From positions 3,429,501 through 3,493,500 of the forward strand of contig NZ_JAUSVK010000001.1 of the NCBI RefSeq assembly GCF_030814655.1: 64,000 bases of DNA. Direction: 5' to 3'. Below the pieces are notes generated by a model. It was not told the origin of the DNA and did not search any database. It saw only the letters and a program-made list of their open reading frames with translations. Shown here piece after piece: positions 18,789 to 29,128 of the stretch (the stretch's first letter is position 1; each line of letters begins with the position of its first letter). The translations under genes and the position numbers were made by a program. Source of the stretch: Labrys monachus. GTDB lineage: Bacteria > Pseudomonadota > Alphaproteobacteria > Rhizobiales > Labraceae.

Positions 18789-19376
18789 TCAATCCAGGCG
18801 GCAGGCCTCCTCGAATTCCAGGCGCGGCAGGCGGCCGAACTGGCCAGCCGGATCGCCATAGCCGAGATTGATGAGGAAATTCGATTTCCAGGTCATTCCC
18901 GCGAAGAAGGCCGCGTCGAGCGCGGCATTGTCGAAGCCGGACATCGGGCCGGCGTCGAGGCCGAGCGCGCGCGCCGCGACGATGAGATAGGCCCCCTGGA
19001 GCGAGCCGTTGCGGAAGGCCGTCTCCCGGCTGAGTTCGGGGCTCGACGTGAACCAGGATCTCGCATCCCCATGCGGAAAGAGCTTCGGCAACTGCTCGTA
19101 GAACGCCGTGTCATAGGCGACGATCACCGTCACGGGCGCCGCCATCGTCTTGTCGAGATTGCCCTTGGACAGGCTCGGCCTCAGCTTTTCCTTGCCGGCC
19201 GGCGTGCGCACGAAGACGAACCGGGCCGGGCTGCAATTGGCCGATGTCGGCCCGAGCCGGACGAGGCCGTAGAGCTCGCGCAATAGATCGTCCGACACCG
19301 GCTCCGTCCGCCAGGCGCTGAACGTGCGGGCGCGGGTGAACAGGGTTTCGAGCGCCGCATCCCCGATCCGGGTCAT
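18789..19376 (-). CDS. rutE: Probable malonic semialdehyde reductase
   Basis: A 195-residue nitroreductase-fold flavoprotein. It matches RutE through most of its length, including [39 protein letters not shown] and [11 protein letters not shown]. In Escherichia coli RutE reduces toxic malonic semialdehyde (or its methyl derivative from thymine) to the hydroxy acid. It is first in the minus operon and divergent from rutA. ATG 19376 is chosen after AAGGAAGG; ATG 19379 is equivalent. An operator-like motif lies 79-90 bases upstream (19455-19466). Confidence 0.93.
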   Translation of the reverse strand: MTRIGDAALETLFTRARTFSAWRTEPVSDDLLRELYGLVRLGPTSANCSPARFVFVRTPAGKEKLRPSLSKGNLDKTMAAPVTVIVAYDTAFYEQLPKLFPHGDARSWFTSSPELSRETAFRNGSLQGAYLIVAARALGLDAGPMSGFDNAALDAAFFAGMTWKSNFLINLGYGDPAGQFGRLPRLEFEEACRLD

Positions 19377-19454
19377 CATACCTTCCTTCTTCACGACATG
19401 GACCAGACCGCCCTGGTCCGCAACCATAGGCACGCGGGGCGGCCATGCAAGCTT

Positions 19455-19466
19455 ATATGTTCGTAC
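19455..19466 (+). promoter_or_regulatory. Operator-like motif, site A (rutE-rutA intergenic)
   Basis: ATATGTTCGTAC fits the motif ATAWGTYCGKAC and continues into CATATG. The dyad ATATGT-TCGT-ACATAT (19455-19470) is perfect. The 13-mer GTTCGTACATATG recurs exactly at 31555-31567. Placed about 80 bases before rutE, it is suited to control of the minus operon by the GntR/HutC protein encoded at 30556. Confidence 0.65.
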
Positions 19467-19591
19467 ATATGCCTAATCAGACATCAGGGAAATGCCCACA
19501 GGCGCGGCAGGCCCCGCGCCTCGGCGGCGGCGAGCCACGCCGGGATCCGTCCGGCGATCGTCGTACTCGCGCCTTGCCCATGCCTTTCCAT

Positions 19592-19603
19592 GTCCGGACT
19601 TAT
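19592..19603 (-). promoter_or_regulatory. Operator-like motif, site F (upstream of rutA)
   Basis: Read on the minus strand, 19603-19592 gives ATAAGTCCGGAC, an exact match to ATAWGTYCGKAC. A related TCCGTAC follows at once (19604-19610). The pair lies 62-80 bases upstream of the rutA start, near the expected promoter. This puts a motif copy on each side of the divergent rut control region. Confidence 0.6.
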
Positions 19604-19671
19604 CCGTACGACTTGGCACCGATCTTGCTTCGACATCGGACACGATGGCGCAATGCAATGGAGTTGCGACG

Positions 19672-20757
19672 ATGGATATGGGCGTCTTCATACCGATCGG
19701 GAACAATGGCTGGCTGATCTCCGAAACCTCGCCGCAATATAAGCCGAGCTTCGCCCTCAACAAAGCCGTCGTTCAGAAGGCGGAGGGGTATGGCTTCGAA
19801 TTCGCCCTCTCGATGATCAAGCTGCACGGCTTCGGCGGCAAGACCGAATTCTGGGACTACAATCTGGAATCCTTCACCCTGATGGCCGGCCTCGCCGCCG
19901 TCACGGAACGGATCAAGCTCTATGCCTCCACCGCCGTGCTGACCCTGCCGCCGGCGCTGGTCGCCCGCATGGCCACGACGATCGATTCCATCGCGCCCGG
20001 CCGCTTCGGCGTGAACATCGTCTCCGGCTGGCAGAGCGCCGAATACGACCAGATGGGGCTTTGGCCGGGCGACGACTACTTCGCCCAGCGCTACGACTAT
20101 TCCACCGAATATGTGCAGGTGATGAAGGAGCTCTGGGCCACCGGCGAATCCAACCACAAGGGCCGGTTCTTCCAGATGGACCACTGCATGATGAAGCCGA
20201 CCCCTTCGGCCGACATCCCGATCGTCGCGGCGGGCCAGAGCGGGCGGGGCATGCAATTCGCGGCCGAATATGCCGACTATAATTTCGTCATGGGCGTGGG
20301 CGTCAACACGCCCACCGCCTGCGCGCCGACCGCGCAGCGCCTCATCGAAGCCTCCGCCAAAAGCGGCCGCGACGTCGGCTCCTACCTGCTCTTCATGATG
20401 ATCGCCGAAGAGACCGACGAGCTCGCGCTGGCAAAATGGAAGCACTACCGCGACGGCGCCGACGTCGGCGCCCTGTCGTGGATGGCCGACCAGGGCGGCA
20501 AGGACAAGGCCGCCGGCGAGACCGGCACCGCCCGCCACATCAACCTGCCCGAGGGGGCGGTGAACTTCAACATGGGCACCATCGTCGGTTCCTATGCCAG
20601 CGTCGCCCGCATGCTCGACGAGGTCGCCGCCATTCCCGGCGCCAAGGGCATCATGCTCACCTTCGACGATTTCCTCACCGGCCTCGACAAGTTCGGCGAG
20701 AGGGTCCAGCCGCTGATGGCGTCCCGCACCGCCATGCAGAAGCGTGCCGCCGCATGA
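19672..20757 (+). CDS. rutA: Pyrimidine monooxygenase
   Basis: A 361-residue LLM-class flavin monooxygenase nearly identical in pattern to RutA, which opens the uracil or thymine ring between N3 and C4 using a flavin-N5-oxide. Diagnostic blocks are [52 protein letters not shown] and LLTFDDFL-like [15 protein letters not shown] at 19660-19663 selects ATG 19672 over ATG 19645. It heads a plus operon with an amidase, a GTPase and a dihydropyrimidinase rather than rutBCDEFG, so its substrate could be a pyrimidine or a related cyclic imide. Confidence 0.93.
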   Translation: MDMGVFIPIGNNGWLISETSPQYKPSFALNKAVVQKAEGYGFEFALSMIKLHGFGGKTEFWDYNLESFTLMAGLAAVTERIKLYASTAVLTLPPALVARMATTIDSIAPGRFGVNIVSGWQSAEYDQMGLWPGDDYFAQRYDYSTEYVQVMKELWATGESNHKGRFFQMDHCMMKPTPSADIPIVAAGQSGRGMQFAAEYADYNFVMGVGVNTPTACAPTAQRLIEASAKSGRDVGSYLLFMMIAEETDELALAKWKHYRDGADVGALSWMADQGGKDKAAGETGTARHINLPEGAVNFNMGTIVGSYASVARMLDEVAAIPGAKGIMLTFDDFLTGLDKFGERVQPLMASRTAMQKRAAA

Positions 20758-22345
20758 ACCGGCCCGTCCCGCCGGAGGTGCTGCGCGCCACCATCCTGGC
20801 CGGCACCATCGCGGCGAAGCCGGAGCGGCCGAGCGAACTGCCGCCGGCCTGGTCGGACACGCCGGAGCCCGGATGGGCGGAGCGCGACCTTCTCGCGCTC
20901 GCCCCGCCGCCGTCGACAGCCGCGGCCCCCGCCCCCGTGCAGGTGCCCGACGGCATGACGGTCCATGAATTCGGCGTCGGCGAACTCCAGGCCGCCTATG
21001 CGCAGGGCGTCACCGATCCGGTCGCGACGATCGAGGCCCTGATCGCCCGGATCGAGGCCCATCCGACCGGTGCCAATGCCGTGCTGGCGATGATCGCGGG
21101 TGCCGAGACCGCCGCGAAGGAGAGCGCCGAACGCATCGCCAGGGGCCAGGGGCGGCCGCTCGAAGGCATCCCCTTCGGCGTCAAGGACATCATCGACGTC
21201 GCGGGCGCGCCCGTCACCGGCGGCTCGTTCCTGCCGGGCGAGCGGGTCGCCGAGTCGGATGCGCTGGTCGTGTCCCGACTGCGGGCGCAGGGCGCCATCC
21301 CGCTCGCCATGCTGGCGACCACCGAATTCGCCTGCGGCTCGGCCCATAATCCGCGCTACGGCGCCGTTCTCAATCCGTGGGACCGGTCGCGCTGGACCGG
21401 CGGATCCTCGACCGGCTCGGGCGCGATGCTGGCGGCCCGCCTGCTGCCGCTGGCGCTGGGCACCGATACCGGCGGCTCGATCCGCGTGCCCTCCGCCTTC
21501 TGCGGCATTTGCGGGATGAAGCCGACGCGCGGCCTCGTGCCCCGCACCGGCGTCATCCCGCTCTCCTGGACGCTCGACCATATCGGCCCGATGGCCCGGT
21601 CGGTGGACGATCTCAGGCGCGTCATCCCGTTCATCGCCGGACCGGACGGCGTCGACCCGACCGCCGCCGGCGGCTACGCGGCCGAACGGGCGGTGAGCGA
21701 CCTCGGCGGCGTGCGCATCGGGGTGCCCGAGGGCTGGCTGGTCGAGATGCAGGACGAAGCGGTGCTCTCGGCCTGGGGCGAGGCGCTCGCCGTCTTCGAG
21801 AAGCTCGGCGCCCGGCTCGTGCCCGTCGATCTCGGCGACATCGCCACCGCCCATGCCGACGGCTACCTCATCCTGATGTCGGAACTCGCCAGCCTGCAGG
21901 AGCCGGTGCTGGAGAGGATCGCCGAGTTCGACGCCGGCGCGCGCGCCCGCATCGAGCAGGGCCTCGTCTTCACCGCCGCCGACTACCTGCGCGCCCTGAG
22001 GCGGCGCCCGCTGGTGATCCGGCGCATGCTGCAGGCCCTCGACGGCGTCGACGTGCTGGTGACGCCGGGACTCGGCGGCGAAGCGGCCTTCCTGGAGGAC
22101 ATGACGGTCGAGGTGAACCGGACGCGCCACCCGCTGCAGATGATCATTCCGCGCAACACCATGATCTTCGACTATGCGGGCCTGCCGGCCCTGATGCTGC
22201 CTTCCGGCACGGGAAGGACGGGCCTGCCGGTGGCGATCCAGATCGTCGGCAAACCCTATGACGACGCGCTCTGTCTGAGCCTGGGCAGCCTGTTCCAGGA
22301 CGTGACGGAGCATCACAGGCGGGCTCCCGCCGATCCCACCGTGAC

Positions 22346-22349
<4 letters not shown>
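20754..22349 (+). CDS. Amidase-signature enzyme 3, with N-terminal extension
   Basis: A 531-residue amidase-signature protein. Triad residues lie in FGVKDIID (Lys144), [10 protein letters not shown] (Ser218) and DTGGSIRVP (Ser242). About 65 residues precede the amidase domain: a short [12 protein letters not shown] helix, a Pro/Trp-rich stretch and an Ala/Pro linker. The sister amidases in this window lack this part. It may be a fused accessory segment like the small AtzG/GatC subunits, but I see no firm match. ATGA overlaps the rutA stop, which strongly suggests that it acts on the RutA product or a following amide. Confidence 0.88.
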
Positions 22350-23398
<1,049 letters not shown>

Positions 23399-23415
23399 CA
23401 TCGGAGAATGCCAAG

Positions 23416-24843
23416 ATGTTCGATCTCGTCCTCACCAACGGCCTGGCCGTGCTCCCCGGCGGCGCGGCCACCGTCGATATCGCCGTCTCCGGCCAGACCA
23501 TCGCCGCCATCGGCGGGCCAGGCACCCTGGCGGGCGTCGGCGCAGCGCGCATCGTCGACGCGACCGGCCAGATCGTCATCCCCGGCGGCATCGACCCGCA
23601 TATCCATTGCGGCCTGACCATGCCCGGCCCCCGCGGCCTGACGGTGACCAGCGACACCCCGGAGGTCATCAGCAAGGCCTGCCTGTTCGGCGGCACCACG
23701 ACGATGTGCGACTTCGTCTTCTGGCAGAACGGCACCACGCTGCACGAGGCGGTGGATGCGCGCCGCACCCTGTTCGACGCCAAATGCTTCAGCGACTATG
23801 CGCTGCATCTGGCGGTGGAGAGCCCGATGTCGGCCGAGATCCTGGGCGAGATTCCCGACCTCGTCCATGCGGGCTACCCGACGGTGAAGATGTTCACCAC
23901 CGACATCACGCCGGGCCGCATGGCGCATCTGACCCATTTCGGCGAGATCTGGGAGGTGCTGAAGATCCTGGCGCGCGAGGGCGGCCTCGCCCTGATCCAT
24001 GCCGAGGACAACGACCTCGTCATGCACATGTACGAAAAGCTCATCGCCGAGGACAAGGTCGGCTTCGAATATCTCGCCGAGGCGCATACGGTGCTCTCGG
24101 AGGAACTCTCCTTCAACCGCGTGATCGCGCTCGCCCAGAACGTGCCGGGCGCCGCGATGTACATGGTCCATACCAGCGCCCGCACCGGCGTCGAGGCCAT
24201 CGCCCGCTCGCGCGCCAAGGGCTTCCCGATCTACGGCGAATCCCTGCACCAATACATGCTCTACACGGCCGAGGATTATAAGCGGCCCAACGGCCAGATC
24301 TATCACACCTACCCTTCCCTCAAATATCCCGAGGATCAGAAGGCGCTGTGGGGCGCGATGGAATCGGGCGCGCTGCAATGCGTCGCCACCGACGAGGTCT
24401 GCTGCTCGCTCGACGTCAAGCTGCTCGGCAACCGCATCGACGACACGACCGGCGGCAATTCCGGCGTCGAGCCGCGCGTCTCGCTGATGTACACCCAGAT
24501 GGTGGACAAGCGCGGCTATTCGCTGGAGCATTTCGTCGAGCTGATCTCCACCAACGCCGCCAGGATCATGGGCCTCTATCCGCGCAAGGGCGTGCTGGCG
24601 GTCGGCTCGGATGCCGACATCGTCCTGCTCGACCCGAAGCTCGCGCACAAGATCGACGGTACGGCGCTGCATTCGGCCGATTACTCGCCCTGGGACGGCT
24701 GGGACGTCTCGGTCTGGCCGAGCATGACGGTGCTGCGCGGCAAGGTCATGGTCGAGGGCGGCCAGTTCAACGGCGACCTGTCGGACGGCGCCTTCATCCC
24801 GCGCAAGATTGCCGACGAGATCCGGCAGGGCCCGAATGTCTGA
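23416..24843 (+). CDS. Dihydropyrimidinase/hydantoinase
   Basis: A 475-residue amidohydrolase that opens a six- or five-membered cyclic ureide. Binuclear metal ligands are all visible: GIDPHIHC (His62, His64), TVKMFTT (carbamylated Lys158), LIHAEDND (His195), YMVHTSA (His252) and ATDEVCC (Asp326). Length fits D-hydantoinase and dihydropyrimidinase. No dihydropyrimidine dehydrogenase gene is in the window, so hydantoin-like or preformed dihydro substrates are as likely as dihydrouracil. The gene overlaps the next amidase gene by eight bases. Confidence 0.9.
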   Translation: MFDLVLTNGLAVLPGGAATVDIAVSGQTIAAIGGPGTLAGVGAARIVDATGQIVIPGGIDPHIHCGLTMPGPRGLTVTSDTPEVISKACLFGGTTTMCDFVFWQNGTTLHEAVDARRTLFDAKCFSDYALHLAVESPMSAEILGEIPDLVHAGYPTVKMFTTDITPGRMAHLTHFGEIWEVLKILAREGGLALIHAEDNDLVMHMYEKLIAEDKVGFEYLAEAHTVLSEELSFNRVIALAQNVPGAAMYMVHTSARTGVEAIARSRAKGFPIYGESLHQYMLYTAEDYKRPNGQIYHTYPSLKYPEDQKALWGAMESGALQCVATDEVCCSLDVKLLGNRIDDTTGGNSGVEPRVSLMYTQMVDKRGYSLEHFVELISTNAARIMGLYPRKGVLAVGSDADIVLLDPKLAHKIDGTALHSADYSPWDGWDVSVWPSMTVLRGKVMVEGGQFNGDLSDGAFIPRKIADEIRQGPNV

Positions 24844-26266
24844 CGGCACGGCGCCATCCGCGCGGACCGCGGACCTGCTGCATCTCACCATGCGGGAGGC
24901 CTCGCAGGCGATACGCAGCCGCCGCCTGTCGCCGGTCGAGCTGGTGGAGGCCTGTCTCGCCAGGATCACTGCCGTCGATGACCGCATCGGCAGCTATATC
25001 CTGGTCACGGCCGAGCAGGCCCGCCTCGCCGCCCGGGAGGCGGAGGCCGACATCGCGGCCGGGCGCTGGCGCGGGCCCCTGCACGGCCTGCCTTTCGCGG
25101 TGAAGGACAATTATTTCAGCAAGGGGGTGCGGACCTGCGCCAATTCGCGCCTGCTGATCGAGCATGTGCCCTCGTTCAGCGCCACGGCCCTGACCCGCCT
25201 GGCCGATGCGGGCGCCGTGCTGCTCGGCAAGCTCAACACCTGGGAATACGGCACCAGCATGGGACCGGTCTATGACGACCTGCCCTACGCCCCCGCACGC
25301 AATCCCTGGAACCCCGCCCGCTTCACCGGAGGATCCTCGACCGGTGCGGGTGCCGCCGTCCCGGCCAGGACGGCGATGTTCGCGCTCGGCAGCGATACCG
25401 GCGGATCCGTGCGCCTGCCGGCCGCGGCCTGCGGCCTGCAGGGCCTGAAACCGACCTACGGCCTCGTCAGCCGACACGGCATCCTGCCCAATTGCTGGGC
25501 TTTCGACACCGCCGGGCCGTTGTGCTGGAACGTTTGGGACTGTGCGGTGGTGCTGCAGGCCATCGCCGGCTTCGACGCGATGGATCCGATCTCCGCCGGC
25601 ACGTCCCGCGACTATGCCGCCGGGCTTGAAGACGGCGTGGCCGGCCTGACGATCGGTCTGATCGCCGACTGCGACTGCGACGGCGTCCATCCGGACCCCG
25701 CCAATCTCGCCCAGCTCGCCGCCGCCGCGGAGACGCTGGCGCGGGCCGGCGCCAGGATCGTGCCGGTCGCCCTGCCCGCGCCCGTCATCCGCTACCGCAA
25801 CGCCGCCTCGGTGATCAACTGGGCCGAATCCTTCGCCATCCACGAGCGCGACTTCCGCGAGCGCGGCGGCGAGATGGGGCAGGCCCTGCGCGACAAGATG
25901 ATGGCGGGCCTGAGCGTCGGCGCGTCCGACTACATCGCGGCGCTGCGGGAAAGACGGCTGCTCGCGCAGGCCAATGCCGGGCTGATGGCGGATCTCGACC
26001 TGCTGCTGATGCCCGGCGCCTTTCACGTCGCCGCGCCGGCCGGTGATTTCGAGCGCGTCGCGGCCTTCACCGGCGACACCGCGATGACGCCCTTCAGCAT
26101 CAGCGGCCACCCGGCGATGACGCTGTGCAGCGGCTTCGACGAAGACGGGATGCCGACCAACATCCAGCTCGTCGGCCGGTGGTTCGAGGAGGCGACGCTG
26201 CTGCGGGCCGCCTTCGCCTATGAAAGCGCCACCCCCTGGCGCGAACGCTTTCCGACGCTGACTTGA
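24836..26266 (+). CDS. Amidase-signature enzyme 4
   Basis: A 476-residue amidase-signature hydrolase with complete triad: PFAVKDNYF (Lys90), FTGGSSTGAG (Ser167) and DTGGSVRLP (Ser191). Its start overlaps the dihydropyrimidinase stop, so it probably hydrolyses the N-carbamoyl product of that enzyme, a job done by beta-ureidopropionase or carbamoylase in better-known pathways. A 66-residue AtzG-like protein is encoded ten bases downstream and may be its small subunit. Confidence 0.88.
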   Translation: MSDGTAPSARTADLLHLTMREASQAIRSRRLSPVELVEACLARITAVDDRIGSYILVTAEQARLAAREAEADIAAGRWRGPLHGLPFAVKDNYFSKGVRTCANSRLLIEHVPSFSATALTRLADAGAVLLGKLNTWEYGTSMGPVYDDLPYAPARNPWNPARFTGGSSTGAGAAVPARTAMFALGSDTGGSVRLPAAACGLQGLKPTYGLVSRHGILPNCWAFDTAGPLCWNVWDCAVVLQAIAGFDAMDPISAGTSRDYAAGLEDGVAGLTIGLIADCDCDGVHPDPANLAQLAAAAETLARAGARIVPVALPAPVIRYRNAASVINWAESFAIHERDFRERGGEMGQALRDKMMAGLSVGASDYIAALRERRLLAQANAGLMADLDLLLMPGAFHVAAPAGDFERVAAFTGDTAMTPFSISGHPAMTLCSGFDEDGMPTNIQLVGRWFEEATLLRAAFAYESATPWRERFPTLT

Positions 26267-26276
26267 GGCAGGACCG

Positions 26277-26477
26277 ATGGACATGCAGGAAACCGAACCC
26301 GCCCCGGAGATTCCCGGCCTGCCGGCCTGCCTCACCGCCGAGCAGAAGAGCCGCTACCCCGTCATCGCCGCCATCGTGCGGCGGACCACGGCCCGGCTGC
26401 CGCGCACGGCGGACAAATTCCTCGAACCGGCTCATGTCTTCGATCTGCATCTCGAAGCGCTGCGGCGGCGGGGATAG
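26277..26477 (+). CDS. Small AtzG/GatC-like protein, possible amidase subunit
   Basis: A 66-residue protein ending in an EPAHVF block followed by a short helix. This recalls the DUF4089/AtzG group, small GatC-like subunits that stabilise the amidase AtzE. The match is by eye and weak. Support comes from position: ten bases after an amidase gene, with AGGA before ATG 26277 and a terminator hairpin starting at its stop codon. A second ATG at 26283 would also serve. Confidence 0.6.
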   Translation: MDMQETEPAPEIPGLPACLTAEQKSRYPVIAAIVRRTTARLPRTADKFLEPAHVFDLHLEALRRRG

Positions 26478-26492
26478 AGGCCGCGAGGCCTC
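26477..26492. terminator. Terminator hairpin between convergent operons
   Basis: GAGGCC and GGCCTC pair around a GCGA loop and are followed by CTTCTT. It begins at the stop codon of the small gene and lies before the 3' end of the minus-strand permease gene, so it could end transcripts from the rutA operon and, being symmetric, from the other side. Confidence 0.55.
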
Positions 26493-26504
26493 CTTCTTCC
26501 CGCT

Positions 26505-27536
26505 TCAGCTGAACTCCTGCGGCTCGCGCTTGCGCACGAGCTGGGACAGCGCGACGGCGAGAACCAGCGCGCCGCCATAGAACAGGTTCTGCACGAAGGT
26601 CTGGATGCCGAGCATGGTCAGGCCGGTGATGCCGATCACCAAGAAATAGACGGCGATCAGCGTGCCCCACGCGTTGAAGCGGCCCGGGGTGATGCTTGTC
26701 GCGCCGAGAAAGGCGGCGGCGAAGGCCGGCAGCAGGAAGGTCTGCCCGGACATCGGGTCGGCCGCGCCGATCGTCCCCGCATAGAGGATGCCCGTTGCCG
26801 AACTGATCACGCCCGAAGCGATCAGGCACAGGAAGCGCACGCGCTCCACCCGGATCCCCGACAGGCGCGCCACCTCGCGGCCGCGGCCGACGAAGAGGAG
26901 CCGGCGTCCGGCCGTCGTATGGCCGAGAAAATACCAGATCGCGATGCACAGGAGCAGCGCGTAATAGAAGGCGAGCGGAATGCCGAACAGATGGCGCACC
27001 ACCACCCAGTCGACGAGATCGTTGTCGATGCCGCTGATCGTGTTGGAATCGCTGATCCACAACACGATGCCGCCGATGAAGGTGCTGGTCCCGAGCGTGA
27101 CGATCAGCGAGGGGATGCGGAAATAGAGGATGAAGGCGGCGTTGACGATGCCGACGACCACGCCGGCTGCGAGGGCCGCCGCCATGGCGGCCAGCAGAGG
27201 CCATCCGAGCTGGGCGTTGAGCACCGCCACGATCATGGCGGAGAGCGTCAGGTTGCTGGCGATCGACAGGTCGAAATCCCCGGCGGTGAGCGGGATGATC
27301 AAGGCGAGGCCGAGGACAACCAGGACCGCCTGGGAGCCGAGCATGGTGGAGATGTTGTTCCACGACAGGAAGATGCCGGGCACCAGAAGGCCGAACAAGG
27401 CGCCGAGCGCGATGGTGGCGGCGAGAAGTGCATAGGCTTCGGCGAAGCGAGCCCAGTTCACCCCAGCGACAGCGGCTCTGCCGCGCGGGGCGGATGCCGA
27501 ATGCTTGGCACCGGCTGTTTCGGATGCGTTCGTCAT
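26505..27536 (-). CDS. ABC transporter permease (RbsC type)
   Basis: A 343-residue inner-membrane permease with about ten hydrophobic segments and the family block AGDFDLSIASN. ATG 27536 overlaps the ATPase stop by four bases. It closes the operon for binding protein, ATPase and permease that faces the rutA operon. Although RbsC-type systems usually carry sugars, its genetic setting suggests a pyrimidine-, hydantoin- or amide-like ligand. Confidence 0.9.
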   Translation of the reverse strand: MTNASETAGAKHSASAPRGRAAVAGVNWARFAEAYALLAATIALGALFGLLVPGIFLSWNNISTMLGSQAVLVVLGLALIIPLTAGDFDLSIASNLTLSAMIVAVLNAQLGWPLLAAMAAALAAGVVVGIVNAAFILYFRIPSLIVTLGTSTFIGGIVLWISDSNTISGIDNDLVDWVVVRHLFGIPLAFYYALLLCIAIWYFLGHTTAGRRLLFVGRGREVARLSGIRVERVRFLCLIASGVISSATGILYAGTIGAADPMSGQTFLLPAFAAAFLGATSITPGRFNAWGTLIAVYFLVIGITGLTMLGIQTFVQNLFYGGALVLAVALSQLVRKREPQEFS

Positions 27537-29128
27537 GCTGCTGTAGCCTCCGATATGGAATCCGCATCGGCCGCGCCCACGCTGCGCAGGCATTGCTCGG
27601 CGATGGCATCCTTGCTGATGGCCGCGCCTTCCAGCGTCTGGATGACGCGTCCCCGGGCGAAGACCAGGACGCGGTCGCAGATCTGGGCGAGCTGCTCGTA
27701 GTCTGTGCTGGCGACGAGGATCGAGGTCCCCTGGGTGGTCGCGTGCTCGAGGGCGGCGAAGAGCTGCTGGCGCGCCCCGACGTCGACGCCCTGCGTCGGC
27801 TCGTCGAGCATCAGCAGGCGCGGCGAGGTCTGGAGCCATTTCGCCATCAGGGCCTTCTGGGCGTTGCCGCCGCTGAGGGAGACGAGAGTGAGCTCCGGCC
27901 GGTTCGGACGCACGTCATAGGCGCTGCCGAGCTCGAAGGCGCGGCGCCCGATCGCCGCCCCGTCCAGCCCGAACCAGCGCATGAAATCGGCAAGGGCGGG
28001 CAGCAGCATGTTGTCGGCGATGGAGAGACTGCCGACGCCGGCGGCGCCGAGCCGGTCGGACGGCAGCAAAGCGAGGCGGGCGGCGAGCGCGGCCGGCGGC
28101 GACATCCGGCTGACGGCCAGCCTCCGGCCGTCGATCACCAGCGTGCCGGCCTTCCCCGGCCTCGCGCCGTAGAGGAGATAGGGTATCTCGTCGAAGCCCG
28201 AGCCGATCAGGCCCGTGAGGCCCAGGATCTCGCCGCGGCGGACGGTGAGCGAGACATCCCGGACGATGGCGCCGGTCACCCCTTCGGCCGATACCGCCGC
28301 GGGCCTGCCGGCGAGCGACTTGGTCGCGGTCTTGTGGAGGCTCACCCGGTGGCCGATGATCAGCTCGACGAAGCGGTCGGCCGTCGCGTTCCTGGAGACG
28401 ACCGTGCCGGCGAGATGGCCGTCGCGCAGCACCGTGGCCCTGTCGGTGATCTCCCGGATCTCGTCGATGTCGTGCGACACGAAGATGACCGCCGCGCCCT
28501 CCTTCACGATGGTGCGGACGAGGGCGAACAGCTGGTCGACACCCACCTTGGGCAGGAAGGGTGTCGGCTCGTCGAGCACCAGCACGCCCTGGCCGCCCTT
28601 GGCGGAGGTGCGGATATCCTCGAAGGCGCGGACGATCGCCACCAGCGCCCGCTCGACCTGCGGCAAGTCACCAATCTTGGCCATCGGATCGATCGTCAGG
28701 CCGAAGCGGGCGAAGGTGTCGCGCGCCTTCGCCGCCTCCCGGCGCCAGTCGACCCGCCAGCGCGTCTTCGAGGCGATGTCGCCGATCAGCAGGTTTTCGA
28801 GCACCGTCAGCGACGGGACGAGGCCGAGATGCTGGTGGACGAAGGCGAGCCCGAGACGCCGCGCCGCGCCCGGCGGCAGCGGCAGGCCGACATTCTCGCC
28901 ATGCATCAGCAGCTCGGCGCCGGGCTCGGGATCGTGGAAGCCGGCGAGGATCTTGATCAGCGTCGACTTGCCCGAACCGTTCTGCCCGAGGAGGCCGTGG
29001 ACCTCCCCCGGCATGACGTCGAGCGCCACGTCGTCGAGCACGAGCGAGGAGCCGAAGCGCTTCGACAGGTGCCGGATCGAGATCGCCGGGGCCTCGCCCG
29101 GATAGCGGCGCGGCAGCGGCTCCGTCAT
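27533..29128 (-). CDS. ABC transporter, tandem ATPase with degenerate first signature
   Basis: A 531-residue double ATPase. Domain 1 has Walker A GQNGSGKST and Walker B VLVLDEPTPFL, but where LSxGQ-type residues are expected it reads IGDLPQVERALVAI, and a short RTSAKGGQG insert precedes Walker B. Domain 2 keeps a good signature (LSGGNAQK) and Walker B (LLMLDEPTQGVDVG) with the weak P-loop GLIGSG. One of the two composite ATP sites may thus be slow or regulatory. Both ends overlap neighbouring genes by four bases. Confidence 0.9.
   Translation of the reverse strand: MTEPLPRRYPGEAPAISIRHLSKRFGSSLVLDDVALDVMPGEVHGLLGQNGSGKSTLIKILAGFHDPEPGAELLMHGENVGLPLPPGAARRLGLAFVHQHLGLVPSLTVLENLLIGDIASKTRWRVDWRREAAKARDTFARFGLTIDPMAKIGDLPQVERALVAIVRAFEDIRTSAKGGQGVLVLDEPTPFLPKVGVDQLFALVRTIVKEGAAVIFVSHDIDEIREITDRATVLRDGHLAGTVVSRNATADRFVELIIGHRVSLHKTATKSLAGRPAAVSAEGVTGAIVRDVSLTVRRGEILGLTGLIGSGFDEIPYLLYGARPGKAGTLVIDGRRLAVSRMSPPAALAARLALLPSDRLGAAGVGSLSIADNMLLPALADFMRWFGLDGAAIGRRAFELGSAYDVRPNRPELTLVSLSGGNAQKALMAKWLQTSPRLLMLDEPTQGVDVGARQQLFAALEHATTQGTSILVASTDYEQLAQICDRVLVFARGRVIQTLEGAAISKDAIAEQCLRSVGAADADSISEATAA

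Noticed and set aside
20592-22316. A 574-codon minus-strand frame opposite amidase 3
   Set aside because: Amidase 3 has an intact catalytic triad; the opposite frame has no recognisable domain or ribosome site.
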